Source: Turicibacter sp. TJ11
GTDB taxonomy: Bacteria > Bacillota_I > Bacilli_A > MOL361 > Turicibacteraceae
Assembly (NCBI RefSeq): GCF_021497505.1
Contig: NZ_CP069349.1
Coordinates: forward strand, 2,587,594-2,651,593
Reading direction: 5' to 3'
DNA length: 64,000 bases
Shown here: positions 32,921 to 41,516 of the stretch, one piece after another
Position numbering within the stretch: position 1 is the stretch's first letter
How the letters are laid out: the number at the start of each line of letters is the position of its first letter
Position numbers and translations under genes: made by a program
Notes under the pieces: model-generated
What the model saw: only the letters and a program-made list of their open reading frames with translations
The model's database searches: none
Told to the model about the DNA's origin: nothing

Positions 32921-34114
32921 ATGAAAAACAAGTACATGCCAACTGCATTAGCGTTGTACATTAATTACTTTGTTCACGGGATGGGAGCTATTATCTTATC
33001 TCAAAACATGGATGCTTTAATGCAACAATTTAATACGGATCGTGCAGGTGTTTCGTATGTTATTTCAGGACTTGGAATCGGACGTTTATTGGTATTATTC
33101 GTTTCAGGTGCGTTATCAGATAAATTTGGTCGTAAGCCATTCGTTTTATTAGGAATTGTGACTTATATGATTTTCTTAGGTGGAATTTTAGTTGCACCAA
33201 ACGTATCGGTTGCTTTAATTTTAGCTATTTTAGCAGGTATGGCAAACTCGTTCATGGATTCAGGAACATATCCAGCGTTAATGGAAGCTTTCCCAGAGTC
33301 TTCAGGAAGTGCCAACATCATTATTAAAGCCTTCATTGCTGCAGGACAATTCGTATTACCATTCATTATCAGTTTCTTAATTGCTAACGATTTATGGTAC
33401 GGATATTCATTCTTATTCTGTATGGCTATCTTTGTTATCAATGGATTATTCTTATTAAAGTTACAATTCCCTGCTCATAAAGTAGAAAAAGCAGAAGTAA
33501 AAGAAGAATCAGTTTCTGAGTCAAATGAACCAAAATCAAACTTCTGGATTGAAGGAATTGCGTTAATTTTAATTGGATTTACTGCAACAGCGACTTTCTA
33601 CATCATTCAAAACTATTTACCAACTTACGGACAAGAAGTTGCAGGTATGGAAAAATCAGCAGCTTTAAAATTAATTTCATTATATAGTGCTGGATCATTT
33701 ACAGCGGTTGTCGTGACATCAATTTTAGTAGCTAAATGGATTAAACAAGTTCGATTTGTATTTGTTTATCCGTTAATTTCATTAGTTATGTTAGTGTTAT
33801 TATACTTATTCCCATCACCAATGATGTGTGTTGTTGGATCATTCGTAATTGGATACTCAGCAGCGGGTGGAGTTTTACAGTTAGCGTTAACAACAATGTC
33901 TGAGCTTTTCCCTAAAAATAAAGGAACAATCACAGGAATTGTTTACACAGCATCAAGTCTTGCTTCATCAATTTTACCTGCTTTAATCGGGGTTATCGCA
34001 AGCTCAAATGTTTCAAATATCATGTTATTAAACATTGTCATTACAGCTATCGGTGTTATCTTAGCTTTAATTGTAAATATTCGTTATAACATGACAATGT
34101 CTTCTCGTTCATAA
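32921..34114 (+). CDS. MFS transporter
   Basis: A 397-aa protein with 12 predicted helices in two halves joined by an acidic loop (about residues 187-207, KAEVKEESVSESNEPKS). The family motif between helices 2 and 3 is visible as GALSDKFGRKPFVLLG. It probably imports the substrate or exports the product of the upstream flavoenzyme; the two genes are 169 bp apart with only a weak hairpin between. The SD AAGGAG precedes ATG 32921. Confidence 0.85.
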   Translation: MKNKYMPTALALYINYFVHGMGAIILSQNMDALMQQFNTDRAGVSYVISGLGIGRLLVLFVSGALSDKFGRKPFVLLGIVTYMIFLGGILVAPNVSVALILAILAGMANSFMDSGTYPALMEAFPESSGSANIIIKAFIAAGQFVLPFIISFLIANDLWYGYSFLFCMAIFVINGLFLLKLQFPAHKVEKAEVKEESVSESNEPKSNFWIEGIALILIGFTATATFYIIQNYLPTYGQEVAGMEKSAALKLISLYSAGSFTAVVVTSILVAKWIKQVRFVFVYPLISLVMLVLLYLFPSPMMCVVGSFVIGYSAAGGVLQLALTTMSELFPKNKGTITGIVYTASSLASSILPALIGVIASSNVSNIMLLNIVITAIGVILALIVNIRYNMTMSSRS

Positions 34115-34154
34115 AAAATCTTATTTAGGTCATCCCTCTACGATGACTCATATT

Positions 34155-34191
34155 AAAAAGACATCTGCTTTATATAGCAGATGTCTTTTTT
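34155..34191 (+). terminator. Terminator after the MFS gene
   Basis: Stem AAAAAGACATCTGCT / AGCAGATGTCTTTTT, loop TTATAT, strong T run. Confidence 0.9.
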
Positions 34192-34292
34192 GGTGTAATA
34201 GTTTATAGCTAGACATTCATCCCGACTAAAAAATTGTCCCAAGATGAAATGTTTTGCATACCTTATAACAAAGGGACTGGAGGGATGATGTT

Positions 34293-34664
34293 GTGATTCG
34301 CAAAGAACTTGGATATTTAAAATTAACAACGGTAATCATTCAGTTGCTAATGATTCTATTGTTGGCACCTGCGACGCATCGTTTTATGGATTTTCTACTC
34401 GGTGGAGTAGTGATGAATGGATTAACGCTAACCATTTTATTTTTATTACAAGCTTATACTTATCGAGAGTGTAGTCGAAATCGTATGTTAAAGAGTGGAC
34501 ACCTATTTGGAGTGGTAGCAGTTATGTTTCAAACGAGTATTCCGTTGTATGTTTTATCAACCATCGTACTGTCTGTTGAAACTTATCTATTACTTGCCAA
34601 TCGTTGGCCATTTAAAAAGGGCTCAGTCAATCAATTGAGAAAAATAAATCCACCAAAAAAATGA
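34293..34664 (+). CDS. Small membrane protein of unknown function
   Basis: A 123-aa protein with about four hydrophobic helices and a basic cytoplasmic tail (RKINPPKK). GTG 34293 follows a GGAGGGATG SD. No family is recognised. It is monocistronic, between two strong terminators. Confidence 0.5.
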   Translation: MIRKELGYLKLTTVIIQLLMILLLAPATHRFMDFLLGGVVMNGLTLTILFLLQAYTYRECSRNRMLKSGHLFGVVAVMFQTSIPLYVLSTIVLSVETYLLLANRWPFKKGSVNQLRKINPPKK

Positions 34665-34690
34665 GCAAAATGTAATTTTGCTCATTTTTT
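34655..34690. terminator. Bidirectional terminator
   Basis: Stem AAAAAATGAGCAAAAT / ATTTTGCTCATTTTTT, between convergent genes. Confidence 0.85.
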
Positions 34691-34692
34691 TA

Positions 34693-35772
34693 TTATTGAT
34701 CTAACGTTTCTTTATAGTAAGGAATATCGATGACATTTCCAGATTCATCATAAAAAGTGATGCTGAGATTGTGATTAGAGTTTGATTTATTATAGATATC
34801 TAGAATAGGACGATTATTCACTATTTGAGGATAAGTTACAGTGAATAAACCTGCATTTAGTTGTTTCTTATAAATTTGATTCTCATAATCGATTTCTATA
34901 TTCATGGGGGTATTCGTCCAGCCGATAACTAAAATTCCATAACTAATATCTGTTTGAGATTTATAAGGTTCGTCAAGAATATAAACTCCATAAATAGGTT
35001 CTTCATCTAAGTCAAACTTAGCTACATAAAGCCTCTTTAAACGATTAAAGTTTGTTTCATAGTAACCTTTAATATTGAGATGAGTTAGTTTTTCTTCTAT
35101 TTCGATTTTAAAATTATCAATCTGGATAATTTTAGCCCTATCTAAAATGGATAATGGATAAGTCTCATAAATTAAGGAAGCATAAATACCTAAAATATAT
35201 ACTATAATTAAAGAACATATTAATTTGCAAGTTTTTTTTAGAGATTGTGAGTTAGAGTCTGTAAGTTTATCTAACCAAGTTTGTTTATTGACAATTTTTA
35301 ATAATTTATAACCTATTTGATAGATGAAACCTCCTATTAAAAAACCAGTTGTTATTAATAAGATGTGATTGATACTCCAAGTTTCATTTAACTTAAATAA
35401 TTTTAATGTCTCAATAATAAAAGAAATTAAAAATCCATATTGAAATAGTTTTTTATAGTTTAAATTAGTTGAAAGGATAGCGGAAATAAAAAAACCAAAG
35501 GGAATTGTTATAAAAATCTTTTTTATAATTTCTTTATAACTGTTATTTAACGTTAAAAATGGTATGAACTGCGCTTGTTTAATCATACTTTTTAAACTAA
35601 GTGTAAATTCTTCATCTTTTAATAATGTTACCTGAATAAACAGTAGTAAATAAAATAAAAATGAAAAAATAAAAAATTCTTTCATATTAAATTTAATTTT
35701 ATTTCTTAGTATATAGTAAAATCTTGATCCAAAGATGATTATTGCAAGAGAAAATAAAATTAAATAATTCAT
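34693..35772 (-). CDS. VanZ-like membrane protein with a C-terminal outside domain
   Basis: A 359-aa protein. The N-terminal ~210 residues hold five or six helices with the VanZ-family features (a loop FIPFLTLNNSYKE, then IPFGFFISAIL and FIIETLKLF). The remaining ~150 residues, after the last helix, form a soluble, probably extracytoplasmic domain (IDNFKIEIEEKLTHLNIKGYY...). VanZ proteins lower susceptibility to teicoplanin or lipoglycopeptides; the wider family's role is unclear. ATG 35772 has a GGGGGA SD. The next gene (35863) is divergent. Confidence 0.7.
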   Translation of the reverse strand: MNYLILFSLAIIIFGSRFYYILRNKIKFNMKEFFIFSFLFYLLLFIQVTLLKDEEFTLSLKSMIKQAQFIPFLTLNNSYKEIIKKIFITIPFGFFISAILSTNLNYKKLFQYGFLISFIIETLKLFKLNETWSINHILLITTGFLIGGFIYQIGYKLLKIVNKQTWLDKLTDSNSQSLKKTCKLICSLIIVYILGIYASLIYETYPLSILDRAKIIQIDNFKIEIEEKLTHLNIKGYYETNFNRLKRLYVAKFDLDEEPIYGVYILDEPYKSQTDISYGILVIGWTNTPMNIEIDYENQIYKKQLNAGLFTVTYPQIVNNRPILDIYNKSNSNHNLSITFYDESGNVIDIPYYKETLDQ

Positions 35773-35862
35773 AATATCCCCCTTTCTTATTAAATAAATT
35801 ATACCAATTTTATTGATGGAATGGTATAATTTTGATGAATTTACTAGAAGGGGGAAAGTATT

Positions 35863-36378
35863 ATGAAAAAACTATTAACAATTATGTTTTTCTTAATGTT
35901 CTCATTAACAGCAAACAAAACGACATTAGCTAGTGAAGTAACGGTTCATGATCCAAACATTCAAGTTATTGTTGAAGAAGGGAATTCACTTTTAACAAAG
36001 TCGATGAAAAACGTTGATCACTATGAAGATGTTTATTCGCGTGCTCTATCACGTCCAACAAGTGCTCATCATCTATCATCACCGTATTATTTTGAAGTTC
36101 GTGCTTCACGCTCAGATATTTATTCAAACTATTACTTTACAGGACATACAGGAAGAATTAATTTCCACTTTGAAGAATACTATGGTCCAGAAGTATTTAA
36201 GAAAACATTTAAAGTTTATGTTTATGAACAAGGAACAAATAAAGAAATGTTCAATGTAGCTCTTAAAAAAGGGGACGCATCAACTATTTATGCTTTAAAC
36301 TTATCGACAAGTAAAGGATATTACTTCAAAGTTGTTCCAAATGGTCAAACAAACATAAATGGTAAGGTTTATCGTTAA
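35863..36378 (+). CDS. Secreted protein of unknown function
   Basis: A 171-aa exported protein: signal peptide with cleavage near TLASE (about residue 24), then a mostly beta-type polar domain without Cys. No family is recognised. The SD AGGGGGAAA precedes ATG 35863. It is divergent from the VanZ-like gene with 90 bp between, which leaves room for a shared promoter region. Confidence 0.5.
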   Translation: MKKLLTIMFFLMFSLTANKTTLASEVTVHDPNIQVIVEEGNSLLTKSMKNVDHYEDVYSRALSRPTSAHHLSSPYYFEVRASRSDIYSNYYFTGHTGRINFHFEEYYGPEVFKKTFKVYVYEQGTNKEMFNVALKKGDASTIYALNLSTSKGYYFKVVPNGQTNINGKVYR

Positions 36379-36381
36379 TGG

Positions 36382-36411
36382 AAAACACCAAGCTAGTCTT
36401 GGTGTTTTTTT
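36382..36411 (+). terminator. Terminator after the secreted protein gene
   Basis: Stem AAAACACCAAG / CTTGGTGTTTT, loop CTAGT, followed by T. Confidence 0.85.
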
Positions 36412-36578
36412 ATATTTAATTTTATAGTTATATTTAACCCGATTTTTTAATATAAAATGGTAAAAAATGATTAAAACTAGTTGAAATAGTCGACTGGTAG
36501 TTGACGGAATTTTTCATTCATATCATAATGAATATATGTACTTAAAATGAGTAGGTATGGGAGTAAGGAGGAAGCCAA

Positions 36579-39500
36579 ATGTTTGATCATTCAAATTGTG
36601 GGATTGGGGCCATTGCCAATCTAGATGGGACATATAGCCATAATATTATTGAACAAGGAATGACTTTATTAAAAGCTCTAAGTCATCGAGGGGGTACATC
36701 AAAAGATGGAACAGGGGATGGATGTGGGATTTTACTTCAAATTCCAAAGTCATTCTATCAAAAAAAATATGATATTAATGAGCCTTTTGCGGTCATGATG
36801 ACATTTTTGCCAAAGGAGATAGAAAATCGTAAAGTTGCTATAGAGAAGATTTATGAGGCCACTCGTCATTTTGATATTAAATTAATTAAAGAAATTGAGG
36901 TACCGGTGAATTCAACCTTTTTAACGCCAACAGCGAAGAACACAGAACCGATCCCCACTCAATTTATTTTTGATTTAACCAATCATGATGAGGCTATTTT
37001 ATATAAGCTTCGTCGTCGAATTGAACAACATTGGAAAAATGAAAAATTATCTGATCGAACATGTTATATTTTATCATGTTCATCTCAAACCATTGTCTAT
37101 AAGGGATTATTAAGACCAGAAGAATTACCAAATTATTATTTAGATTTACAAGATGAAGACTTTAGTTCAAATTTTTGTATCGTTCATCAACGTTTTAGCA
37201 CGAATACAAAACCATCATGGAATTTGGCACAACCGTTTCGTTATTTAGCGCATAATGGGGAAATCAATACGGTTTCAGGGAATATTAACTGGTCAAATGC
37301 ACGCGTTGGATTAGCGACTCATCAAGACGTCTATCCAATTTGTAATGAAAATCACTCAGATAGTGCCAATCTTGATCGTACACTTGAAGCATTACTTCAT
37401 GAAAATTATGCAATCGAAGATGCGATCACACGTTTATTACCGAAAGCTTATGAACAAGATTCTCGTTTAAGTGACGATTTAAAAGCTTATTATGAATATA
37501 GTGAATTAAAACAAGAAGCATGGGATGGGCCAGCTGGGGTCATTGTGTGTGACGGGCATAAATTAATTGCAACATTAGATCGTAATGGATTACGACCATT
37601 TCGCTATGTTCAAACAGAAAATCAAATTATTTTAGCTTCTGAGATTGGCGTGTTAAATACACCACTTGAAGAAATTAAAGTTGCTAGTCGTATTCAAGCC
37701 AGTGAAATTCTATGTGTTGATTTAGATCAACAAATCATGACAACAGACGATGAGGTTAAAGCACATTTATCTAAACAACAACCTTATCGTCAGTGGTTAA
37801 CTGAAAAAATCATTGAACCGAAGCCAACGCATGAATTTACTTGTGAGATTGAAAATTTTCAAGAAAATGAGCAAAAGTTTGCTTACACTAAAGCAGAATA
37901 TGTACAAGAATTAAAACCGTTAGTTGAAAACGGAAAAGAAGCCATTGGATCATTTCCTTATACAGCAGCTTTGACGATGTTACAAGACCGTCGACAACTT
38001 TTCTTTGATTTTTTCAAACAAAACTTTGCTCAAGTGACGAACCCACCGCTGGATTCGATTCGTGAAAAGCTCGTCTTTTCGTTAAAATCAACGATTACAT
38101 CGATAACGTCACTTGGTGATGAGCCACTTGAAGTTCCAGTTTACAAATTTTCAACGCCATTATTAACGAGTGATCAATTTAAAGCAATTATTGATGAAGA
38201 AATGTTTAATCCAACAATCATTTGTTTAGCTTATCAAACAACACTTCGCGAAGCGATTAAAACGCTAAAATCAATGATTAAAGAAGCCGTTGAACAAGGA
38301 AGTCAATTAATCGTTTTAGATCAAGAAGCTATTGGTAAAGTGATGCCATCTTTAATGGCCACAACGATTGCCCACGATGTGTTAGTCGATTTAGGAAAGC
38401 GTCTAGAAGTCCGTTTAGTTGTTAAAGCCGCAGATGCGCGTTTACCGATGCATCATGCGATGTTAATTGCTTATGGTGCGGATGTCATTTATCCGTATTT
38501 CTGTTATGAATACATTGCACGCCAAGTTGAAAGTAAAGAGGAAGCTTTAACGACCTATATTAAAGGTTGCAACGCAGCTTTATTAAAGTTAATGGCTAAG
38601 ATGGGAGTCTCAACGATTTCTTCTTATCGTGGATCAAAAGTATTTGAAGTTGTTGGATTAGATGAAGAAGTGACGTCTTTATTTACAGTGAAACCTTCAA
38701 TTTTTGGTGGAAAATCTTTTGAAGATCTTGATGCCGACTTAATGGGAACGAGCCTTGATTTAAACAAAGTAAATGAATATCAAAATATGGACTCTATCTT
38801 CATGAACCATGCGTACTCTAAGAAGTTTATTAAAGAAGTAAAAGCTGCTGTGGCTGCGAATGATTATGAGGTATTTAAATCTGTGATGGAAGCAGAGCGT
38901 GCCCGAAAAATCAATTTACGTGATTGCTTAAATTTAAAGACTCAGAAGTCCATTTCAATTGATGAGGTTCAAAGCGAAGAAGAGATTGTTCGTTACTTTG
39001 TGGCTTCTGCAATGTCTTATGGAGCCTTATCGATCGAAGCACACCGTACAATTGCTCGCGCGATGAATGAATTACAAGCTGCTTCAAATAGCGGTGAAGG
39101 TGGAGAGTTAGTGGAGCGATTTGGAACAATAACGGCTTCAAAAGTGAAACAAGTGGCATCTGGACGATTTGGTGTGACGTATGATTATTTAAAAAATGCC
39201 GAAGAAATTCAAATCAAGATGGCACAAGGAGCGAAGCCTGGTGAAGGTGGACACTTACCCAAATCAAAAGTAGATGAACAGATTGCTCGTGTTCGCTATG
39301 CTAAACAAGGGGTTGACTTAATTTCACCACCACCACATCACGATATTTATTCGATTGAAGATTTAGCTCAACTTATTTATGATTTACAAACAACCAATCC
39401 AAGTGCAATGATTAGTGTAAAGTTGGCCTCTCTTGCGAATGTTGGAACGATTGCTAATGGAGTGGTTAAAGCAGGAGCTAAAAAGGTTGTCATTTCAGGA

Positions 39501-40748
39501 TTTAATGGTGGAACAGGAGCTTCACCTAAATCATCGTTAAAATATACAGGGCTACCTTGGGAGTATGGACTATTCCAAACGCATAAATCATTATTAGAAA
39601 ATGATGTTCGTCACGAAACATTCATTCAAGTCGATGGACAAATTAAATCTGGATATGATGTCATTATAGGGGCAATTTTAGGGGCCGATGAGTTTGGATT
39701 TGGAACAATGTGCTTAGTGATGGTAGACTGCATTGGATGTAAACAGTGTCATACTGGAAAATGTCCAGCTGGAATTACGACTCAAAATGAAGCGTTGCGT
39801 TCTCGCTTAAAAGAAGATCCAACGATGTTAAAAACGTACATGATGTTTGTTGCAAGACAAACTCGTGAGTTAATGGCACAGTTAGGGGTACATTCATTGT
39901 CTGAGCTTCGAGGTCGTACAGAATTGCTTCAAATTCCATCACAAAATCCACATCACTTAAAATTAGATTGGTTAGAATCACTACCAATTGAAACTCAGGA
40001 TGGTTTAGTGACAGAGTCAAAAACAAAGGATTTAACGTTCTTTGAGCCATCTGATGAACCAGTATTTATTGATACAACTCTTCGTACATTTGGGGTTCAG
40101 TTAGTCGGTGAAAAACCTCGTACAGTTAAAACGTACGGTTATGCTGGACAAAGCTTTGGTGCATTCATCAATGAAAGTGTTGAACTGATTCATACAGGAT
40201 ATGCAAATGATTATGTGGGAAAAGGATTAAGTGGTGGACAGATCACCGTTAAAGCTGATGAAACGACACGCCAAAAAACAGAATATGATCTAATGTATAG
40301 CAACCAACATTTAATTGCTGGAAATACGATTCTTTATGGAGCAACATCGGGAACTTGTTATTTAGAAGGACGTGTTGGAGAACGTTTCGCTGTTCGTAAT
40401 TCAGGAGCAGTAGCAGTCAATCATGGAATGGGTGTTCACGCTTGTGAGTATATGACGGGTGGTGTTGTTGTTTCACTAGGTTCAGTTGGTGCTAATATCG
40501 GTGCTGGAATGACTGGTGGATTATTATATTTATATCAAGCTAAGAATTTAGATGAGAACTTAAATAAAGACTATGTTCAGTCATTTGAAATGAAGGATCG
40601 TCATATCGAAATTTTAAAAGATGTTTTAACAGATTATGTTACTAAAACAAATAATCAGTTAGCTACATTTATTTTAAAAAACTTTGAAAAAGAACTAGTC
40701 AATTTCACATTAGTTACATCAGCTGACTATTATGAGTTAGATTTATAA
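36579..40748 (+). CDS. gltB: Glutamate synthase large subunit
   Basis: A 1389-aa enzyme subunit that makes glutamate from glutamine and 2-oxoglutarate. The N-terminal glutamine amidotransferase begins MFDHSNCGIG, with C7 becoming the nucleophile after removal of six residues. A central domain, the FMN-binding synthase domain and the [3Fe-4S] cysteines C1051, C1057 and C1062 (C-x5-C-x4-C) follow. The C-terminal beta-helix contains GKGLSGGQITVKA. It is about 100 residues shorter than typical GltB proteins. No small subunit gene (gltD) is next to it, so NAD(P)H or ferredoxin must be supplied by a partner encoded elsewhere. The SD AAGGAGG precedes ATG 36579. A terminator follows at 40832. Confidence 0.95.
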   Translation: MFDHSNCGIGAIANLDGTYSHNIIEQGMTLLKALSHRGGTSKDGTGDGCGILLQIPKSFYQKKYDINEPFAVMMTFLPKEIENRKVAIEKIYEATRHFDIKLIKEIEVPVNSTFLTPTAKNTEPIPTQFIFDLTNHDEAILYKLRRRIEQHWKNEKLSDRTCYILSCSSQTIVYKGLLRPEELPNYYLDLQDEDFSSNFCIVHQRFSTNTKPSWNLAQPFRYLAHNGEINTVSGNINWSNARVGLATHQDVYPICNENHSDSANLDRTLEALLHENYAIEDAITRLLPKAYEQDSRLSDDLKAYYEYSELKQEAWDGPAGVIVCDGHKLIATLDRNGLRPFRYVQTENQIILASEIGVLNTPLEEIKVASRIQASEILCVDLDQQIMTTDDEVKAHLSKQQPYRQWLTEKIIEPKPTHEFTCEIENFQENEQKFAYTKAEYVQELKPLVENGKEAIGSFPYTAALTMLQDRRQLFFDFFKQNFAQVTNPPLDSIREKLVFSLKSTITSITSLGDEPLEVPVYKFSTPLLTSDQFKAIIDEEMFNPTIICLAYQTTLREAIKTLKSMIKEAVEQGSQLIVLDQEAIGKVMPSLMATTIAHDVLVDLGKRLEVRLVVKAADARLPMHHAMLIAYGADVIYPYFCYEYIARQVESKEEALTTYIKGCNAALLKLMAKMGVSTISSYRGSKVFEVVGLDEEVTSLFTVKPSIFGGKSFEDLDADLMGTSLDLNKVNEYQNMDSIFMNHAYSKKFIKEVKAAVAANDYEVFKSVMEAERARKINLRDCLNLKTQKSISIDEVQSEEEIVRYFVASAMSYGALSIEAHRTIARAMNELQAASNSGEGGELVERFGTITASKVKQVASGRFGVTYDYLKNAEEIQIKMAQGAKPGEGGHLPKSKVDEQIARVRYAKQGVDLISPPPHHDIYSIEDLAQLIYDLQTTNPSAMISVKLASLANVGTIANGVVKAGAKKVVISGFNGGTGASPKSSLKYTGLPWEYGLFQTHKSLLENDVRHETFIQVDGQIKSGYDVIIGAILGADEFGFGTMCLVMVDCIGCKQCHTGKCPAGITTQNEALRSRLKEDPTMLKTYMMFVARQTRELMAQLGVHSLSELRGRTELLQIPSQNPHHLKLDWLESLPIETQDGLVTESKTKDLTFFEPSDEPVFIDTTLRTFGVQLVGEKPRTVKTYGYAGQSFGAFINESVELIHTGYANDYVGKGLSGGQITVKADETTRQKTEYDLMYSNQHLIAGNTILYGATSGTCYLEGRVGERFAVRNSGAVAVNHGMGVHACEYMTGGVVVSLGSVGANIGAGMTGGLLYLYQAKNLDENLNKDYVQSFEMKDRHIEILKDVLTDYVTKTNNQLATFILKNFEKELVNFTLVTSADYYELDL

Positions 40749-40831
40749 GAAAAAGAGCACTTCAAAATTCAACGAGTCAGTATAGATTTTTTAAAAATAA
40801 CTTTCTTAATCGTAGGGTTCTTGATTAGCAT

Positions 40832-40860
40832 AAAAAAGACTGCAACTTGCAGTCTTTTTT
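40832..40860 (+). terminator. gltB terminator
   Basis: Perfect stem AAAAAAGACTGCAA / TTGCAGTCTTTTTT. Confidence 0.9.
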
Positions 40861-40896
40861 ATGTCGGTTACTCTATGATTCGATTCGTATAAAAGA

Positions 40897-41019
40897 TTAA
40901 TGTTTTTGTTCTTTTTTCTTCGTTGTAACACCAGTTCCTGGAACAGGTTCTCCTGTTTCGTAAACTTTACCAGGTTGTTTTACTTTCTTTTCGTTATATT
41001 TATTCATTTTACCAGACAT
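40897..41019 (-). CDS. Small basic protein (40 aa)
   Basis: MSGKMNKYNEKKVKQPGKVY, then an ETGEPVPGTGVTTKKK tail. The SD AGGAGGTG lies eight bases before ATG 41019 on the minus strand, one of the strongest in the window. The protein is basic, probably unstructured, and free of Cys and Trp. The PGKVYETGEPVPGTG core loosely recalls small YjzC-like proteins of Bacillus, but the match is too weak to name. It is convergent with gltB. Confidence 0.55.
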   Translation of the reverse strand: MSGKMNKYNEKKVKQPGKVYETGEPVPGTGVTTKKKEQKH

Positions 41020-41225
41020 TTAAATTCACCTCCTAGTCGTTATTTTCCCTAAAAAAAGCGAACTAGTCATTCAAACTTGAAAATAATGAAATAAAAAAAC
41101 AAGACTACTTCTTTACATAAGTAATAAGATATTTATAGATTAGTTTAGTTAAATAAGTAAAAAAATAGTATAAAAGTATTTAAAATGTTGAAAAAATAAG
41201 ATAAAATAGAGTTGTAAAATTGAAT

Positions 41226-41305
41226 TGTGGCAAATCTAGGGAAATCTAGAGACGCAAAGCTAAAGGGGCTAAGGTTATCATTAACTATGCCAGCCAGTTG
41301 CCGAA
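41226..41305 (+). ncRNA. Cyclic di-GMP-I (GEMM-I) riboswitch
   Basis: The aptamer landmarks are in order: GGCAAA, the GACGCAAAGC tract, GGGGCTAAGG, then ATGCCAGCCAGTTGCCGAAG. These match the c-di-GMP-I consensus, including the tetraloop-receptor parts. It is 290 bases before the start of the giant M60 peptidase gene and about 90 bases before a terminator at 41396-41423, so it probably acts by transcription termination. The sign of control cannot be read without folding the alternative stems. Confidence 0.9.
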
Positions 41306-41395
41306 GAATAATTTTCTTTGATCATCATCAAAAATCTTAGAGTTATTATTTAATTTAATGATATGTTTATGTTTTTGATGTCAAAAAATGATGGC

Positions 41396-41423
41396 AACTA
41401 CCCTTTAGAGGGTAGTTTTTTTT
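41396..41423 (+). terminator. Riboswitch-controlled terminator
   Basis: Stem AACTACCCT / AGGGTAGTT, loop TTAG, eight T. It lies between the aptamer and the peptidase gene and is the likely expression platform. Confidence 0.85.
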
Positions 41424-41516
41424 GTTCTAAGGCATGGTATCTATTCTTAGTTTTGCAAGTATGAAAAATAAGCCATTTTTATACTTACAGAATTTTAGAT
41501 TACGGGAGGACATGTG

